Shown: positions 25,984 to 36,188, numbered from the stretch's first letter. The stretch: DNA of 64,000 nucleotides from Nitrospira sp. (GCA_022226935.1 CP092081.1:1571332-1635331), one strand, 5' to 3'. Made by a program: numbers and translations. Notes: generated by a model not told the origin, from the letters alone.

Positions 25984-26448
25984 CTAACGCTCCCGGCGCT
26001 GCTGGGCCAGGGATTTGATTTCATCCATGAACTGATCGATGTCTTTAAACTCTCGGTACACCGATGCGAATCGAACGTAGGCCACCTGATCGAGTTGAGA
26101 GAGCTCCTTCATGACTTCTTCGCCCACCGCGGTGCTCACGATCTCAGTTTCGCCCATATCCTGGATGCGTTTCTCGATGCGGTCGGTAACGGTTTCGATG
26201 GTCGCGGTGCTGATGGGTCGCTTCTCACACGCCTTTTTCAGTCCGGACACGATCTTGCTTCGATCGAATGGTTCCCGGCGCCCGTCCTTTTTGACGACGG
26301 CGGGCATGGTCTCTTCGACGCGTTCGTAGGTAGTGTAACGGCGTTTGCACGAGAGGCATTCACGCCGCCGGCGGATGACCTCGCCTTCTTTGGCCATCCG
26401 CGAATCGACGACTTTGTCTTCGACATCGTCGCAGAAAGGACATTTCAC
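25984..26448 (-). CDS. nrdR: Transcriptional repressor NrdR
   Basis: Zinc-ribbon/ATP-cone repressor of ribonucleotide reductase genes. Cys 3, 6, 31 and 34 form the zinc ribbon, and [29 protein letters not shown] is the start of the ATP cone (read from VVKKDGR to RPI). The 154-residue length is standard. No NrdR box was located nearby. It lies 15 bp downstream of glyA on the same strand. Confidence 0.95.
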   Translation of the reverse strand: MKCPFCDDVEDKVVDSRMAKEGEVIRRRRECLSCKRRYTTYERVEETMPAVVKKDGRREPFDRSKIVSGLKKACEKRPISTATIETVTDRIEKRIQDMGETEIVSTAVGEEVMKELSQLDQVAYVRFASVYREFKDIDQFMDEIKSLAQQRRER

Positions 26449-26463
26449 GGGCGGCCGTCCTGC

Positions 26464-27741
26464 CTAAGCGGGAGACGAATCGTAGGCATGAAAGATAGGG
26501 AACCGGTTGCACAACGTTTTGGCCTGCCCCCGTACCTCGGCCTGCACCTGCTGGTCCTGGGGATGCTGTAACACGCGATCGATCAACGTCACAATTTCGC
26601 GCATCTCGGCCTCGCGCATGCCGCGCGTGGACACAATGGGACTGCCGATGCGGATGCCGCTTGCCACGGCCGGCGGCTTTTCGTCGTAGGGGATGGCGTT
26701 TTTGTTGACGATGATCCCGGCGGCGTCCAGAGCAGCGTCGGCTTCTTTGCCCGTGATCCCTTTGTTGGTCAGGTTCACCAACATCAAATGCGTGTCCGTC
26801 CCTCCGGACACGATCTTGTAGCCACGCTCGACCAGCCCTTGTGCCAGCGTACGGGCATTGGTCAGCACTTGCTGCTGATAGCGCTTGAACGCCGGCGACA
26901 TCGCTTCCTTGAATGCAACGGCTTTGGCGGCAATCACATGCATGAGCGGGCCCCCTTGCAGGCCCGGGAAAATGATCTTATCGACCGCCTTTGCATGTTC
27001 GGCTTTGCACATCGTGACGCCGCCGCGAGGGCCGCGCAGCGTCTTATGGGTCGTCGTGGTGACGAAGTCGGCGTAGGGGACGGGGTTGGGATGCAACCCG
27101 GCTGCGATCAGTCCGGCGATGTGGGCGATATCGACCAACAGATAGGCGCCGACCGACTTGGCGATGTCCTGGAACTTGGCAAAGTCCAGGGTACGGGCGT
27201 AGGCGCTGGCCCCGACGACCAACATGCGCGGGCGGCATTCCTCGGCGATCTTTCGGACAGCCGCGTAGTCGATGGTTTCGGTCTGGCGATCGACCCCATA
27301 CGAAAACGCGCGGAAGATGATGCCGGAGAAGTTCACCTTGCTGCCGTGTGTAAGGTGCCCGCCTTGAGCCAGATCCAATCCGAGGATCGTGTCGCCCGGC
27401 TTGAGCACCGCGAGATAGGCCGCCATATTCGCCTGCGATCCCGAGTGCGGCTGCACGTTGACATGTTCGGCTCCGAAGATTTGTTTGGCGCGGTCGATCG
27501 CGAGGCTTTCGACCGTATCGACGTGCTGGCAGCCGCCATAGTAGCGTTTGCCGGGATACCCCTCGGCGTATTTATTGGTCATCACGCTGCCCTGGGCGGC
27601 CAGGACGGCGGGACTCGCAAAATTTTCCGACGCGATCAGGAGCAACTTATCGCGCTGACGCTGTTCTTCGGCAACGATGGCGTCATACGTCTGAGGGTCG
27701 GTCGATTTCAACGCATCCAACGAACCGATCAAATCCTGCAT
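26464..27741 (-). CDS. glyA: Serine hydroxymethyltransferase
   Basis: PLP enzyme interconverting serine and glycine with tetrahydrofolate, the main one-carbon source. The PLP-lysine motif reads [29 protein letters not shown] and [11 protein letters not shown] are other conserved parts. Length 425 residues is normal. It precedes nrdR closely and follows rplI, all on the minus strand, a likely operon. Confidence 0.96.
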   Translation of the reverse strand: MQDLIGSLDALKSTDPQTYDAIVAEEQRQRDKLLLIASENFASPAVLAAQGSVMTNKYAEGYPGKRYYGGCQHVDTVESLAIDRAKQIFGAEHVNVQPHSGSQANMAAYLAVLKPGDTILGLDLAQGGHLTHGSKVNFSGIIFRAFSYGVDRQTETIDYAAVRKIAEECRPRMLVVGASAYARTLDFAKFQDIAKSVGAYLLVDIAHIAGLIAAGLHPNPVPYADFVTTTTHKTLRGPRGGVTMCKAEHAKAVDKIIFPGLQGGPLMHVIAAKAVAFKEAMSPAFKRYQQQVLTNARTLAQGLVERGYKIVSGGTDTHLMLVNLTNKGITGKEADAALDAAGIIVNKNAIPYDEKPPAVASGIRIGSPIVSTRGMREAEMREIVTLIDRVLQHPQDQQVQAEVRGQAKTLCNRFPIFHAYDSSPA

Positions 27742-27794
27742 GCTTCCTCCGGGCGTGGCCCCTGTTCAGCGGCGATCACGCATGATCGCTCGAG

Positions 27795-28280
27795 CTAGGC
27801 CGTGGGGGCGACTTCTTCGGCTGCTTCCGTCTCTTCCTGTTTCTTGACCACGTGGACCGCAATCGTGGCAGTCACTTCGCGCGGCAACTTGATCGCGATG
27901 GCGAAGGTTCCCAGTTCCTTGATCGGCTGGGCCAGTTGGATCTTTCGACGGTCGACGGTGAATCCCTGCTCGGCCAGGCCTTCCGCGATATCCTTGGCGG
28001 TCACAGATCCGAACATCTTGTCATCCTTGCCGACTTGCGCGGCAACGGTGATCGACACGGCCGAGATCTTCTTGCCATGCGCTTCGATGTCCTGCTTTTC
28101 CTTTTTGGCCTTTTCAGCGGCCGCGCGCTTGGCATGTTCGAATTCTTTGATATTCCGGCTGTTCGCCTCAACGGCCTTCTTGCGCGGTAAGAGATAGTTC
28201 CGGGCAAACCCATTGGAGACGTCTAACAGATCGCCGAGGTCGCCCACACCCTCGAGTGTTTCCTGGAGAATCACCTTCAT
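27795..28280 (-). CDS. rplI: 50S ribosomal protein L9
   Basis: MKVILQETLEGVGDLGDLLDV followed by NGFARNYLLPRKKAVEA is the L9 signature. The 161 residues include the long central helix and the C-terminal RNA-binding domain, plus a short acidic C-terminal tail. ATG 28280 has AAGGAG upstream; longer in-frame starts are not supported. It begins the rplI-glyA-nrdR group. Confidence 0.96.
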   Translation of the reverse strand: MKVILQETLEGVGDLGDLLDVSNGFARNYLLPRKKAVEANSRNIKEFEHAKRAAAEKAKKEKQDIEAHGKKISAVSITVAAQVGKDDKMFGSVTAKDIAEGLAEQGFTVDRRKIQLAQPIKELGTFAIAIKLPREVTATIAVHVVKKQEETEAAEEVAPTA

Positions 28281-28565
28281 ACTGCAACTCCTTCTGTTGG
28301 AAAGGGAAAAAGCATACTGGCGGGCTGTGCAAAAGTCAATTGATCCGGACCTGTCGAGAGGGGTTTTCTTCGGTGCCTGGGAAAGGGAAAATATGTGACT
28401 GCTCGCAATGGAGTACCGCCCCCTCCGATTGTTGAACATTGGGAACACCGGATTGTCTGATGGCTGCTGGACAGGTTCTTTCCCGACTCTTTAAGATACG
28501 GCCGCTGTTTCAGGGCTCGGCCTGTCACCAACGCGTCCCAACGAAATGCAGGAGCAAAATCCATC

Positions 28566-30041
28566 ATGACCGCCATGCCCGGCACCCTACCGGAGCTTCT
28601 CGACCAACTGGCTGCCGTGCTCGAACGTGATGCTGGGCAAAGCGCGGATCAGGGGCGCGATCAAGCCGTTGCGCTCGTACGGGGGCGGTTGCTCCAGACC
28701 ATCGGGAACCTGCATCTGTATGAGTTCTTCCTTCCCCCTGAGGTGCGCATCGGTGCCGATCTGGCTGCCAGCCTCTTGCTGGGCGAGGAGGCAGAACCGA
28801 CAGAAGGCATTGTCTTGTTCCAGGAGGGCGAGCGTCTGGTGCTCCAGGTGTTTGATGCGATCGGGGAGGTGGTCCCGCACGCCACGCTGGTGCCGGACTC
28901 CAGCGGATTGGCTCTGACGATCAGTCGTCGATTGGCCGAAATGAGTAAGGCGGGTGCTTCTTATACCCTGGGTCCGGCGGAACGTCTTCTTCCCATCATC
29001 TACGCAGGCCGGTCCGGTGATCGTGCCACGCTGGAGGCCGTGACCCCGACGTCGGTGTTGACGCCCCTTTGGCAGGACGATGAGACTGCGCGCCGGCAGA
29101 AAGTGGCGACCCTGGTCGTGGAGCTGATTCGAGCCAACAAGCGTATTCTCCTCGTCACCCCGGATCACCAGAGCGCTGATCTGATCACCCTGGTGGCCGC
29201 GCGGGCCATGAAGGCAGCCGGGCTCACCTTCAAGAGTTGGCTGAGTCGGTATGAAGTGGCGACCAGCAAAGAAAGCGGAGGCATTCCCCTTCCCGATCTT
29301 GGATTTGAGGCGCAGATGCATCAGTTCTACGCCAAGTCCCGATCGGACAAGGCGGCGCTCCGCAAGAAGTACGATCGGTTTCGAGAGCTGACCCCGATCC
29401 TTGCCTACAAGGCCCAAAAGCAAAAAGATTTGGACGAAGTGCGCCTCCTGGAATGGCGCCTGGTGACGCAATTGAGCGACTACCAGGCGAAGATCAAAGA
29501 CATCGACGCCACCTTGGCGCAGTACGAACAGCTGCCGATTTGGAAACGTCTGTCCATGCAGGCCATGGGGAAAAATGTCGAATCCCTTCGCGAATACAGA
29601 GTGATCTATGAGCGGTATAGCGCAGGGCTTCGCAAAGAAGTCGATATCGCCAAGAAGCGGATCGAGGAACTGATTCCCGAAGCGACGGTTCCGAAGGAGC
29701 TCAAACCGGAATTTGCCGAACTGAAGGAAGACGTCATTCATCTAGGGGGCACGAAAAAGATCCGCGAGCTCCTGGCGGCGGAAGAAAATACGAATCGGCA
29801 GGCGTTCGTGCAGAACCGCCGGGTGATCATCACTACTGCAGCGCGAGTGGCAGCGGATCCGTTGTTTCAAAAGGTGCGGTTCGATGTCTTGATCGCTGAG
29901 GAAGCGCCTCGTATCCCAAGCCCCTTTCTCTTGGCCGCGGCGGGACTGGTGCGCGAACGCATTGTGCTCAGTGGTGACCTGCGGGAAGTGACCCCGCAGG
30001 GGGCCTGGAGTCTCGAGGGCGGTCTCTCCTCTATCGTGTGA
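28566..30041 (+). CDS. SF1-helicase-like protein without a Walker A motif
   Basis: 491 residues. The C-terminal part resembles UPF1/DNA2-type SF1 helicases: RVIITTAARVAADPLFQKVRF, then FDVLIAEEAPRIPSPFLLAAA (a Walker B with EEA instead of DEA) and ERIVLSGDLREV (motif III). KRILLVTPDHQSADLI corresponds to motif Ia. A charged coiled-coil insertion (about 235-390) matches the stalk domain of that family. No GxxxxGK(S/T) is found where Walker A should be, and the protein ends after motif III, so domain 2 is missing. It is probably not a working helicase, though perhaps a binding protein. AGGAG supports the start. Confidence 0.6.
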   Translation: MTAMPGTLPELLDQLAAVLERDAGQSADQGRDQAVALVRGRLLQTIGNLHLYEFFLPPEVRIGADLAASLLLGEEAEPTEGIVLFQEGERLVLQVFDAIGEVVPHATLVPDSSGLALTISRRLAEMSKAGASYTLGPAERLLPIIYAGRSGDRATLEAVTPTSVLTPLWQDDETARRQKVATLVVELIRANKRILLVTPDHQSADLITLVAARAMKAAGLTFKSWLSRYEVATSKESGGIPLPDLGFEAQMHQFYAKSRSDKAALRKKYDRFRELTPILAYKAQKQKDLDEVRLLEWRLVTQLSDYQAKIKDIDATLAQYEQLPIWKRLSMQAMGKNVESLREYRVIYERYSAGLRKEVDIAKKRIEELIPEATVPKELKPEFAELKEDVIHLGGTKKIRELLAAEENTNRQAFVQNRRVIITTAARVAADPLFQKVRFDVLIAEEAPRIPSPFLLAAAGLVRERIVLSGDLREVTPQGAWSLEGGLSSIV

Positions 30042-30131
30042 CTCTGCCTGGGGCTGGCTCCTGACAGATTTTCCGCCCGTTCACCTTGACGGGTCGGGAC
30101 CGATCAGCGATAATCCCCTTCCTATTCCTTG

Positions 30132-30218
30132 GCCGAAGTGGCGGAACTGGCAGACGCACTGGTTTCAGGTACCAGCGCCCGTAAGGGTATCCGGGTTCAA
30201 CTCCCGGCTTCGGCACCA
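30132..30218 (+). tRNA. tRNA-Leu (anticodon CAG)
   Basis: Acceptor strands GCCGAAG (30132-30138) and CTTCGGC (30208-30214), discriminator A and an encoded CCA. The anticodon loop TTCAGGT at 30164-30170 gives CAG at 30166-30168, between CTGGT and ACCAG. A long variable arm and GGTTCAA T-loop fit class II leucine tRNA. Its 3' end is the integration target of the following elements. Confidence 0.96.
30200..30218 (+). repeat. attL: tRNA 3' end, first of three copies
   Basis: The 19 bp ACTCCCGGCTTCGGCACCA are identical to 45154-45172 and nearly repeated at 49369-49385. The copy here is part of the intact tRNA gene. Confidence 0.88.
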
Positions 30219-30282
30219 AGCCCTTATATTTCAATAGTTTACGAGTCCATGCGGCTCTCTGGCTACGACAGAGGGACCGCTA

Positions 30283-31959
30283 ATGGCTACGACACGGAGC
30301 CGCAAAGGACGCCCCTCCCTCTACATCCGCGTGTCTGTTCCCCGGAGCCTACGAGCCATTGTAGGCCGCTCAGAGATCGTTAAATCTCTCGACACTAACA
30401 ATTCTTCTATAGGAAATTTGCGGGCAGGACTTGTCTCCGGCAAGGCTGCGCGGCTGTTCCTCTTCATCCAACAGCGAGGGCACACAATGACGAAGGCGGA
30501 GATTCGGGCGCTAGTCTCTCGATACATTGAAGAGCGGTTGGACGACTGGGAAGAGAATACATACGAGCCAGCGGTACAAGAGAGCCTTCGCAAAGGCAAC
30601 CTTCCAGATGAAGAAGGCGGAACAGAATGGCAGGACATTCACGCGCTCTTTTCACAATCAACGGCGGAGGACTGTGAAAAGGCGCTCCGCTCGAATGATC
30701 TAGGAGCTATCGCCCCAATCCTTGAGGAGTTCGTAGCCAAGTACAAACTCAAGATCAAGCCAGAGACACCAGAGCACAGGACGCTAGCAAGGGAGTTACT
30801 GAAGGCGGAGGCGGTCATAGCGCGAAAGATGAGAGAGCGGGTGCAAGGGATGTTTGGCGAGGACTATCAGGGGAGTGGATCGGCCTTGGCTGGCCCTTCG
30901 CTTAGCCTTGAGACGGAGGAATCTAGCCCCCTGCTTTCTGCGGTCGCTCCACTCTATCTAAAACACTTCGAGCATAGAGCGCCGGGAACTATTGAAGCGA
31001 AGCGGAGCGTACTGAAGAGGTTCGGTGATCTGATAGGAGACAAGCCGCTTCACACCATCACCAAACAGGAGGGCATCACCTACCGGGATTTGTTGGGAAA
31101 GCTTCCCGCGAATGCTTCAAAGAAGTTTCCAGGCGTCCCGCTCCTGGAGGTATTGCAGCGAGCGGAGGTTATGTCGAAGCTGGAACGCCTCTCAAAGCAG
31201 ACAATCAATAAGGACCTCACCCATCTTCAGCACTTCTTTTCCTGGTCGATCAAAGAGGAGAAGTACAAGGGCTCTAATCCCATTGATGGCCTAGCCTTTG
31301 AGGGCCTGGAGTACAAGGCTAGCGAGACCTTTACGGATGAGGACATCAAGACTGTCTTCGGTAGCGAAGAATTTCAGAAACAGAAACATGATGTGCTGTA
31401 TTCCTCTCGCTACTGGCTCCCGTTGATCCTGCTCCATACAGGGGCGAGGCGCGAAGAAATAGCGAACCTAGGACTATCAGACATTCGACAGGAAGAAGGC
31501 GTCTGGTTCTTCGATATCGCGCCTGACCAGGAACGAGGAAGAAGGCTGAAGAACAAGGCGTCTAAACGGAAGGTTCCTGTACATTCCCATCTAATCGCAC
31601 TTGGTTTCTTAGGTTACGTGGAGGAGCGCCGGACCAAAGGGGCGGCTCTACTGTTCTCCAAGAAGTCTACGAGCAAAGGCAGAGCGACAGCGGGAGACTC
31701 GGTTTCAAAATGGTTTCACCGACTGTTGAAGAAGCTGAATGTAAAAGGCTCTAAATCTCTCCATGGATTGCGGCCCACGGTAACAACGAAGCTCCATGAG
31801 GCTGGAGTAGATGGGGAGACTAGAAGAGAGTTGCTAGGGCATTCAGGAAAGGATGTGCATGAGTCAGTATACCTAAGGTTGTCACTGAGGACGTTAAGTG
31901 AGAATTTAGAGAAGTTGAAGTATACTGCACTGCGTTCGCGGCACGATGGTTTCTTTTAG
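30283..31959 (+). CDS. int: Tyrosine-type site-specific integrase, element 1
   Basis: 558-residue recombinase expected to integrate and excise the element at tRNA-Leu. Catalytic residues can be placed: Arg389 in LHTGARREEI, His494-x-x-Arg497 in LHGLRPTV, His520 in LLGHSG and the nucleophile Tyr530 in SVYLRLS. An N-terminal DUF6538-like segment (RKGRPSLYIRVSVPRSL) and a SAM-like core-binding domain (about 235-330) precede it. GAGGG supports the start. The 30480-31160 part is nearly identical to the broken integrase of element 2. Near residues 43-50 (SLDTNNSSIGNLRAG) the sequence looks locally reshuffled relative to what such proteins usually carry. Confidence 0.92.
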   Translation: MATTRSRKGRPSLYIRVSVPRSLRAIVGRSEIVKSLDTNNSSIGNLRAGLVSGKAARLFLFIQQRGHTMTKAEIRALVSRYIEERLDDWEENTYEPAVQESLRKGNLPDEEGGTEWQDIHALFSQSTAEDCEKALRSNDLGAIAPILEEFVAKYKLKIKPETPEHRTLARELLKAEAVIARKMRERVQGMFGEDYQGSGSALAGPSLSLETEESSPLLSAVAPLYLKHFEHRAPGTIEAKRSVLKRFGDLIGDKPLHTITKQEGITYRDLLGKLPANASKKFPGVPLLEVLQRAEVMSKLERLSKQTINKDLTHLQHFFSWSIKEEKYKGSNPIDGLAFEGLEYKASETFTDEDIKTVFGSEEFQKQKHDVLYSSRYWLPLILLHTGARREEIANLGLSDIRQEEGVWFFDIAPDQERGRRLKNKASKRKVPVHSHLIALGFLGYVEERRTKGAALLFSKKSTSKGRATAGDSVSKWFHRLLKKLNVKGSKSLHGLRPTVTTKLHEAGVDGETRRELLGHSGKDVHESVYLRLSLRTLSENLEKLKYTALRSRHDGFF

Positions 31960-31971
31960 GAACTCACAAAC

Positions 31972-32868
31972 ATGCTGCCGATCTCTCGAATAGCATTACA
32001 CCTCACTGGATGGCACGTCCTCATTGTCTACATCTGTCTAGCTGTCGGTGTTGCTATACGCGTATCAAGGGCGAGCGAGAATACCGAATTCTTGTTGGTT
32101 GTGTCGATCTTGGTGGGGGTCTGCCTTGCGTATTTAGTCCTTGGATCGATCCTCAGACGTAAGCACCAGAAGTGGGGGCTCTATCTCGTCAAAGAGAACG
32201 ATGGGATTAGGAGCTTTCGCGGCACTCCTATGCTCATGCTTTGGCTGGGACATATTTGGAGAGCTGTCGTTATCAACCTCGGAGTTAAGGGCGTTGCTGC
32301 GCTATTAAAGACCGCTTACGGTAGTTACCTTACCCCGTATACAGAATTTGCCATAGACTCACTCGCGTATATTTCCACGCTGTATCTCGCCTTTATTTGG
32401 CTTCTCAAATATCAGTATGGAGCTTTTAAACTCGTCAGAGCAGACGATCCCCAATTGCAGATAAGAAGGGACGCAGATTTGCCGATGCTTGAACCTCTGG
32501 GCGAAGTGGAGAGTCAAGCCGTGTCGGATTCCGTTGGCTCATTGCGTTCGCTTATAGGTGGGGTGCTTGGAACCGTGGCGGTACTTTCTTATATCGTCAT
32601 GGGCTTAGTACAGTTTGCAGCAATCTATGCATTCTTCAAAGACTATTGGGGCTGGTGGTTCATGCCGAGTGTTCTTGCGGCACTATTTATAAGTTACACT
32701 CCGCTGCTTGGCGCGATTGCTGGAGTCTTTGCAGCAACTAAAGTTTGGGAATGGTCAATCACTTCTTCGCTTCTCTTATTCTTCTTCCCTCTCTGTATCG
32801 CGCTGGTGGTTAGCCTCTTAGCCGGATTCGGTACCTTAGTGAGTGGTCTTACGAAGAAAAGGGCTTAG
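31972..32868 (+). CDS. Multi-pass membrane protein of unknown function
   Basis: 298 residues with about six hydrophobic segments (for example WHVLIVYICLAVGVAI, LLVVSILVGVCLAYLVLG and the C-terminal SLLLFFFPLCIALVVSLLAG). A soluble stretch (VRADDPQLQIRRDADLP) sits mid-protein. It starts 13 bp after the integrase stop behind AGGAAC and is probably co-expressed. No family recognised; accessory cargo such as host protection is possible but not shown. Confidence 0.62.
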   Translation: MLPISRIALHLTGWHVLIVYICLAVGVAIRVSRASENTEFLLVVSILVGVCLAYLVLGSILRRKHQKWGLYLVKENDGIRSFRGTPMLMLWLGHIWRAVVINLGVKGVAALLKTAYGSYLTPYTEFAIDSLAYISTLYLAFIWLLKYQYGAFKLVRADDPQLQIRRDADLPMLEPLGEVESQAVSDSVGSLRSLIGGVLGTVAVLSYIVMGLVQFAAIYAFFKDYWGWWFMPSVLAALFISYTPLLGAIAGVFAATKVWEWSITSSLLLFFFPLCIALVVSLLAGFGTLVSGLTKKRA

Positions 32869-32970
32869 GGCCACCCGTTACAAGCTGTTTGTATCATAGT
32901 TTTGCTTTCGCTCCTTGCGTTAGACCGGCACTTATAAGCCGCGACGTTTCCCCAAAATTGTCTCAATTCT

Positions 32971-34068
32971 ATGGTTATTCTTCCCGCCACTGTCGATGAA
33001 ATACTGGACTACGGAACTACGATTCTAAAAGGAATTATTGACGCGCAAAATTCAGTCAATAAGTCGTCTCCACAGCTTCGGGAAATTTTCTACAGGAAAC
33101 ATCAAAGGGATTTGGAAGGCTATGCCACAGACTTGCACGATAAAATGTCTCTGTATGATGCTGCGGTTGTTGCATACATTCGCAAACTAAGTCACACACA
33201 CGCAGCAACAGGCAAGGATTCGATCCTCATTCGATTGAACCCCATCTCTATACAGCAAGAAACCATTCACACGAATCTGAGGAATTTAAACGATCAAATA
33301 TTCAGAAGGGATCAGGAGCTTAATTCACGTTCAGCCCTGTGCGTCGCTCTTATTTCCTCCCTAGTCGGGATAGCTGCTCTTTTGGTCACTGTTCAGCAAA
33401 TTTATATGGCTATGCAATCGGATACGGAGATTAAAAGGATAACGGATAAGTTTGACCAAAGGATGGAAATTCAAATAGGAACAATGAAGGACTTGAATGA
33501 CAGGCTAAAGGAACAAAATTCGTTAACCGCCAAGTTAGACAGTGCCATCGAAAAGCAGCTTGAAATTGTGGAGAAACAAGATAGGCTCAATCGCGCTGTA
33601 TTGGCACAGAAACCAAAACCGTCGTTTCTGATGTTACTTGATAGAAAGAAGCCAGACCCTATTCCGGAAAAGCACGCGCCCACAGAGTTTGAATTGAAAG
33701 TTTTGCTTTCCAATGCGGGCGACCGCGCCATTGAAGGGACGATTTACTATCATATTTTAATCCCTGAGGTCTTAAAGTTTAGTCACGCAACCGGACACTT
33801 AAGTTCTTCGAGTCGTAGAAGCAGGATAGTAAAGGACGAACGCTATCAAGAGGTGGCGGGCTCAATAAATGCGCCAGTTTTCGCCGGGCAACACTTGGGT
33901 GTCGGGGAGATTTACCTATTAGGCCCTTACCAAAGCTATACCCTTCTAACGTCGATTTCCATTAAAGAGGGGCAATTTCCAGCGGGAAAAGGATACTCTG
34001 CATATAGCATGTGGTTTGCGCCCAGCGGTCTTGCGTTAACCAATGCAGCTCCGGATGTAATCCCGTGA
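32971..34068 (+). CDS. Membrane-anchored coiled-coil protein of unknown function
   Basis: 365 residues. An N-terminal helical region is followed by one clear TM helix near 120-145 (ALCVALISSLVGIAALLVTV), a coiled coil (KFDQRMEIQIGTMKDLNDRL) and a beta-rich C-terminal domain beginning near residue 225 (FELKVLLSNAGDRAIEGTIYY). The C-terminal part looks like an immunoglobulin-like fold. No known family. It ends at a strong two-way hairpin shared with the helicase gene. Confidence 0.6.
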   Translation: MVILPATVDEILDYGTTILKGIIDAQNSVNKSSPQLREIFYRKHQRDLEGYATDLHDKMSLYDAAVVAYIRKLSHTHAATGKDSILIRLNPISIQQETIHTNLRNLNDQIFRRDQELNSRSALCVALISSLVGIAALLVTVQQIYMAMQSDTEIKRITDKFDQRMEIQIGTMKDLNDRLKEQNSLTAKLDSAIEKQLEIVEKQDRLNRAVLAQKPKPSFLMLLDRKKPDPIPEKHAPTEFELKVLLSNAGDRAIEGTIYYHILIPEVLKFSHATGHLSSSSRRSRIVKDERYQEVAGSINAPVFAGQHLGVGEIYLLGPYQSYTLLTSISIKEGQFPAGKGYSAYSMWFAPSGLALTNAAPDVIP

Positions 34069-34091
34069 GACTCAAACACCGTATAAGGCAC

Positions 34092-34128
34092 AGCTCCGGT
34101 AGGGTTTAATATTCCCCTAGCCGGAGCT
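34092..34128. terminator. Bidirectional terminator between convergent genes
   Basis: AGCTCCGG (34092-34099) pairs with CCGGAGCT (34121-34128), and inner GGG/CCC pairs extend the stem. It lies between the convergent genes ending at 34068 and 34140; T-rich bases follow on the plus strand. Confidence 0.75.
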
Positions 34129-34139
34129 ATTCTTCCCGC

Positions 34140-36188
34140 CTAGGCTACTGCTTCTTCGACCTCTGTCACTTCTTTATCGACCGTCTTAATAAGCGCGTGT
34201 CCTTGCCTTTCCCATTCAGAATTACCTTTCAAGAACAAGCGAATAGCATCTTTCCAGACCTGTTTTGAAAAAGGGTCTGAGCCTATATCTCTCTTATGGG
34301 TTAAGACCCCTTTTGTGATTTCCGCCTTGACGGTCTCGGTCTTCACGGTCTTTCCCTGGTAGGTTTCAAGGTATCGCGTGACCTTCAACATTACATCATA
34401 GGTCCGACTGGTCTTAAGCCTGTTCTCTGAGGCCTGGTCCGTCCATCCAGCCTTAGGAAAAGCCTTAGTCAGTCTTGTCTTGAACGTCCTTTCCGGCGAG
34501 TCGAGATGGACGACATAGATTCGTGCAGGCAGCGCCTTCCCATTCTTCACAAGCCGACACTGTAACCGGCCCATCGCCTGTTGAGCGTCAGACGCAGCAA
34601 CGGCTTGATGGACAAGGTCTACTTCTGTGAAGTTGATCTTACTAGCGATAGACTTTCTTGCTCCACACATCGAACCGGCGATGTCTGCCTTATGTCGCTG
34701 TTGCACTCCAGCGAGAATGCCAGTTGAACAGTAGCGGAACTTGTTGGTTCCGACATGGTTCCCGTAGGTGGTGAAAGCTATCCTCGGCTGTGTCGTTCCT
34801 TCAGCGTCTTCAATCTTCCGGTTGATGTCGATACCAGCCTGCACGAAGACCCGTTGAAGTTGCTCCACGTAGTCTACGCCATCTTCCTTGTATGTCAGCA
34901 CTAAGACCCCTTCGTCTTCGGGAGTCCCCTTAATCGCTTGGATATAGAAAGCAAGAATCTCCTTCGTTGATCCGCTGTCCTTGGCGAGGTCTTCAAGATG
35001 GCCCTTCATCGTGCTTTTACCCCCACCCCGTTGAAGGTGGGTGATGTGCATATCTGAGTAGTCGATGATTCCGGCCAGACCTTCAAGGCCGTACTCCGTC
35101 TTCAAGGCCTGGAGCATAGGGAAATGGTCGTCAGCGTTCTTGATGGTTGGGTCAAGCGCCGACAGCATCCCCACTTCAAAAGAGGCGTTGAGTTCAATAC
35201 GGTTGGTGAGACAGGGCGGCATGGTGTTGATGATTGTGACGACTCCGCTTTGACGGCCTCGAATAAGGCGCAACGGAGACGGAATCATCTGAAGAAATTT
35301 ACAGAGGAGAGTTCTCTCTACCTGATGCAGTGGGTTGACCTTCTTGACCAAGCCTTCCAATGTGGCGATGTCGTCAGTACTGAGGGCCGGAGATGGAATC
35401 ATCCCTTCTGCATAACCCAACGCGGTTAGCTTCTCTTGTCGGGAGTTCTCATCCTTGAGGGCGCGGTACAGCGGCTCTAGGGTGTCGAAAAGGGGCGCGA
35501 AGTCATGCGCCTTAGGTGAGTCTTTCGCATTCAGGAGGCAGGTCCGAAGCGCGTTACAGAGGAGACCTTGATCTAGATAGCCTACCTCGTTCTCGCTGAA
35601 GGCTTCGTCCACAATGCAGAGGTCGCGCGGTTGATCGCGATAGAAAAGAAACTCCTCTTGTTCTTTGGAGGGTCGCTTTGCGAGATGCTTCAGCTTGTTG
35701 TGAGCAACCAGAACAATGGGCGCGTCCTTGCCGTCTTCGCTCTGCTCATACTTCCCTGTCCAGTCGGAATGTAAAACAGCGATACGATGGGAAGGCACAG
35801 GAAAGCGAAAGGCAGAGTTGCCCTTGTCGGCTCGCGTCATTTGGTCGCGGAGTTCGTAGAGGCTTTCAATCCGGGCGGCGGTGATGATCGCGGAGACGTG
35901 GCCTTGATGGTTCCACGCTCGTCCGGGCTGGTTCAGCATGTAGAGCGAACCTAGACCACGCATGAAGGAACAGAGACCCGTAGACTTGCCCCATCCCGTA
36001 CCTGAACCCCACCCCCATTTCCCATGCAGGCTTGTATCTTTACCGTCTACCATCCCGGCTAGAAGCGCGTGAAAGGAGCGGAGAGAATGGTCATGAGCGG
36101 CGCTGAGTCGGTTGTGGTGGCTTTCAAGTTGATCCCGATGCATCTGGTAAGAGCAATGGGCCAGCCGTTCGCGTTGATGTGTAATCAT
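34140..36188 (-). CDS. DEAD-type (SF2) helicase of element 1
   Basis: Replication- or packaging-type ATPase. From ATG 36188 the Walker A is GSGTGWGKST at residues 61-70, motif Ia follows (VSAIITAARIESLYELRDQM), Walker B is LCIVDEAF, and near the C-terminal third QQAMGRLQCRLV looks like motif VI with its arginines. Total length is 682 residues; a GTG at 36269 would add 27 residues overlapping the upstream gene and has no better ribosome site. It is the last gene of the minus-strand group, downstream of an iteron-like repeat region. It could be the element's own replication helicase; no primase or initiator was seen. Confidence 0.72.
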   Translation of the reverse strand: MITHQRERLAHCSYQMHRDQLESHHNRLSAAHDHSLRSFHALLAGMVDGKDTSLHGKWGWGSGTGWGKSTGLCSFMRGLGSLYMLNQPGRAWNHQGHVSAIITAARIESLYELRDQMTRADKGNSAFRFPVPSHRIAVLHSDWTGKYEQSEDGKDAPIVLVAHNKLKHLAKRPSKEQEEFLFYRDQPRDLCIVDEAFSENEVGYLDQGLLCNALRTCLLNAKDSPKAHDFAPLFDTLEPLYRALKDENSRQEKLTALGYAEGMIPSPALSTDDIATLEGLVKKVNPLHQVERTLLCKFLQMIPSPLRLIRGRQSGVVTIINTMPPCLTNRIELNASFEVGMLSALDPTIKNADDHFPMLQALKTEYGLEGLAGIIDYSDMHITHLQRGGGKSTMKGHLEDLAKDSGSTKEILAFYIQAIKGTPEDEGVLVLTYKEDGVDYVEQLQRVFVQAGIDINRKIEDAEGTTQPRIAFTTYGNHVGTNKFRYCSTGILAGVQQRHKADIAGSMCGARKSIASKINFTEVDLVHQAVAASDAQQAMGRLQCRLVKNGKALPARIYVVHLDSPERTFKTRLTKAFPKAGWTDQASENRLKTSRTYDVMLKVTRYLETYQGKTVKTETVKAEITKGVLTHKRDIGSDPFSKQVWKDAIRLFLKGNSEWERQGHALIKTVDKEVTEVEEAVA

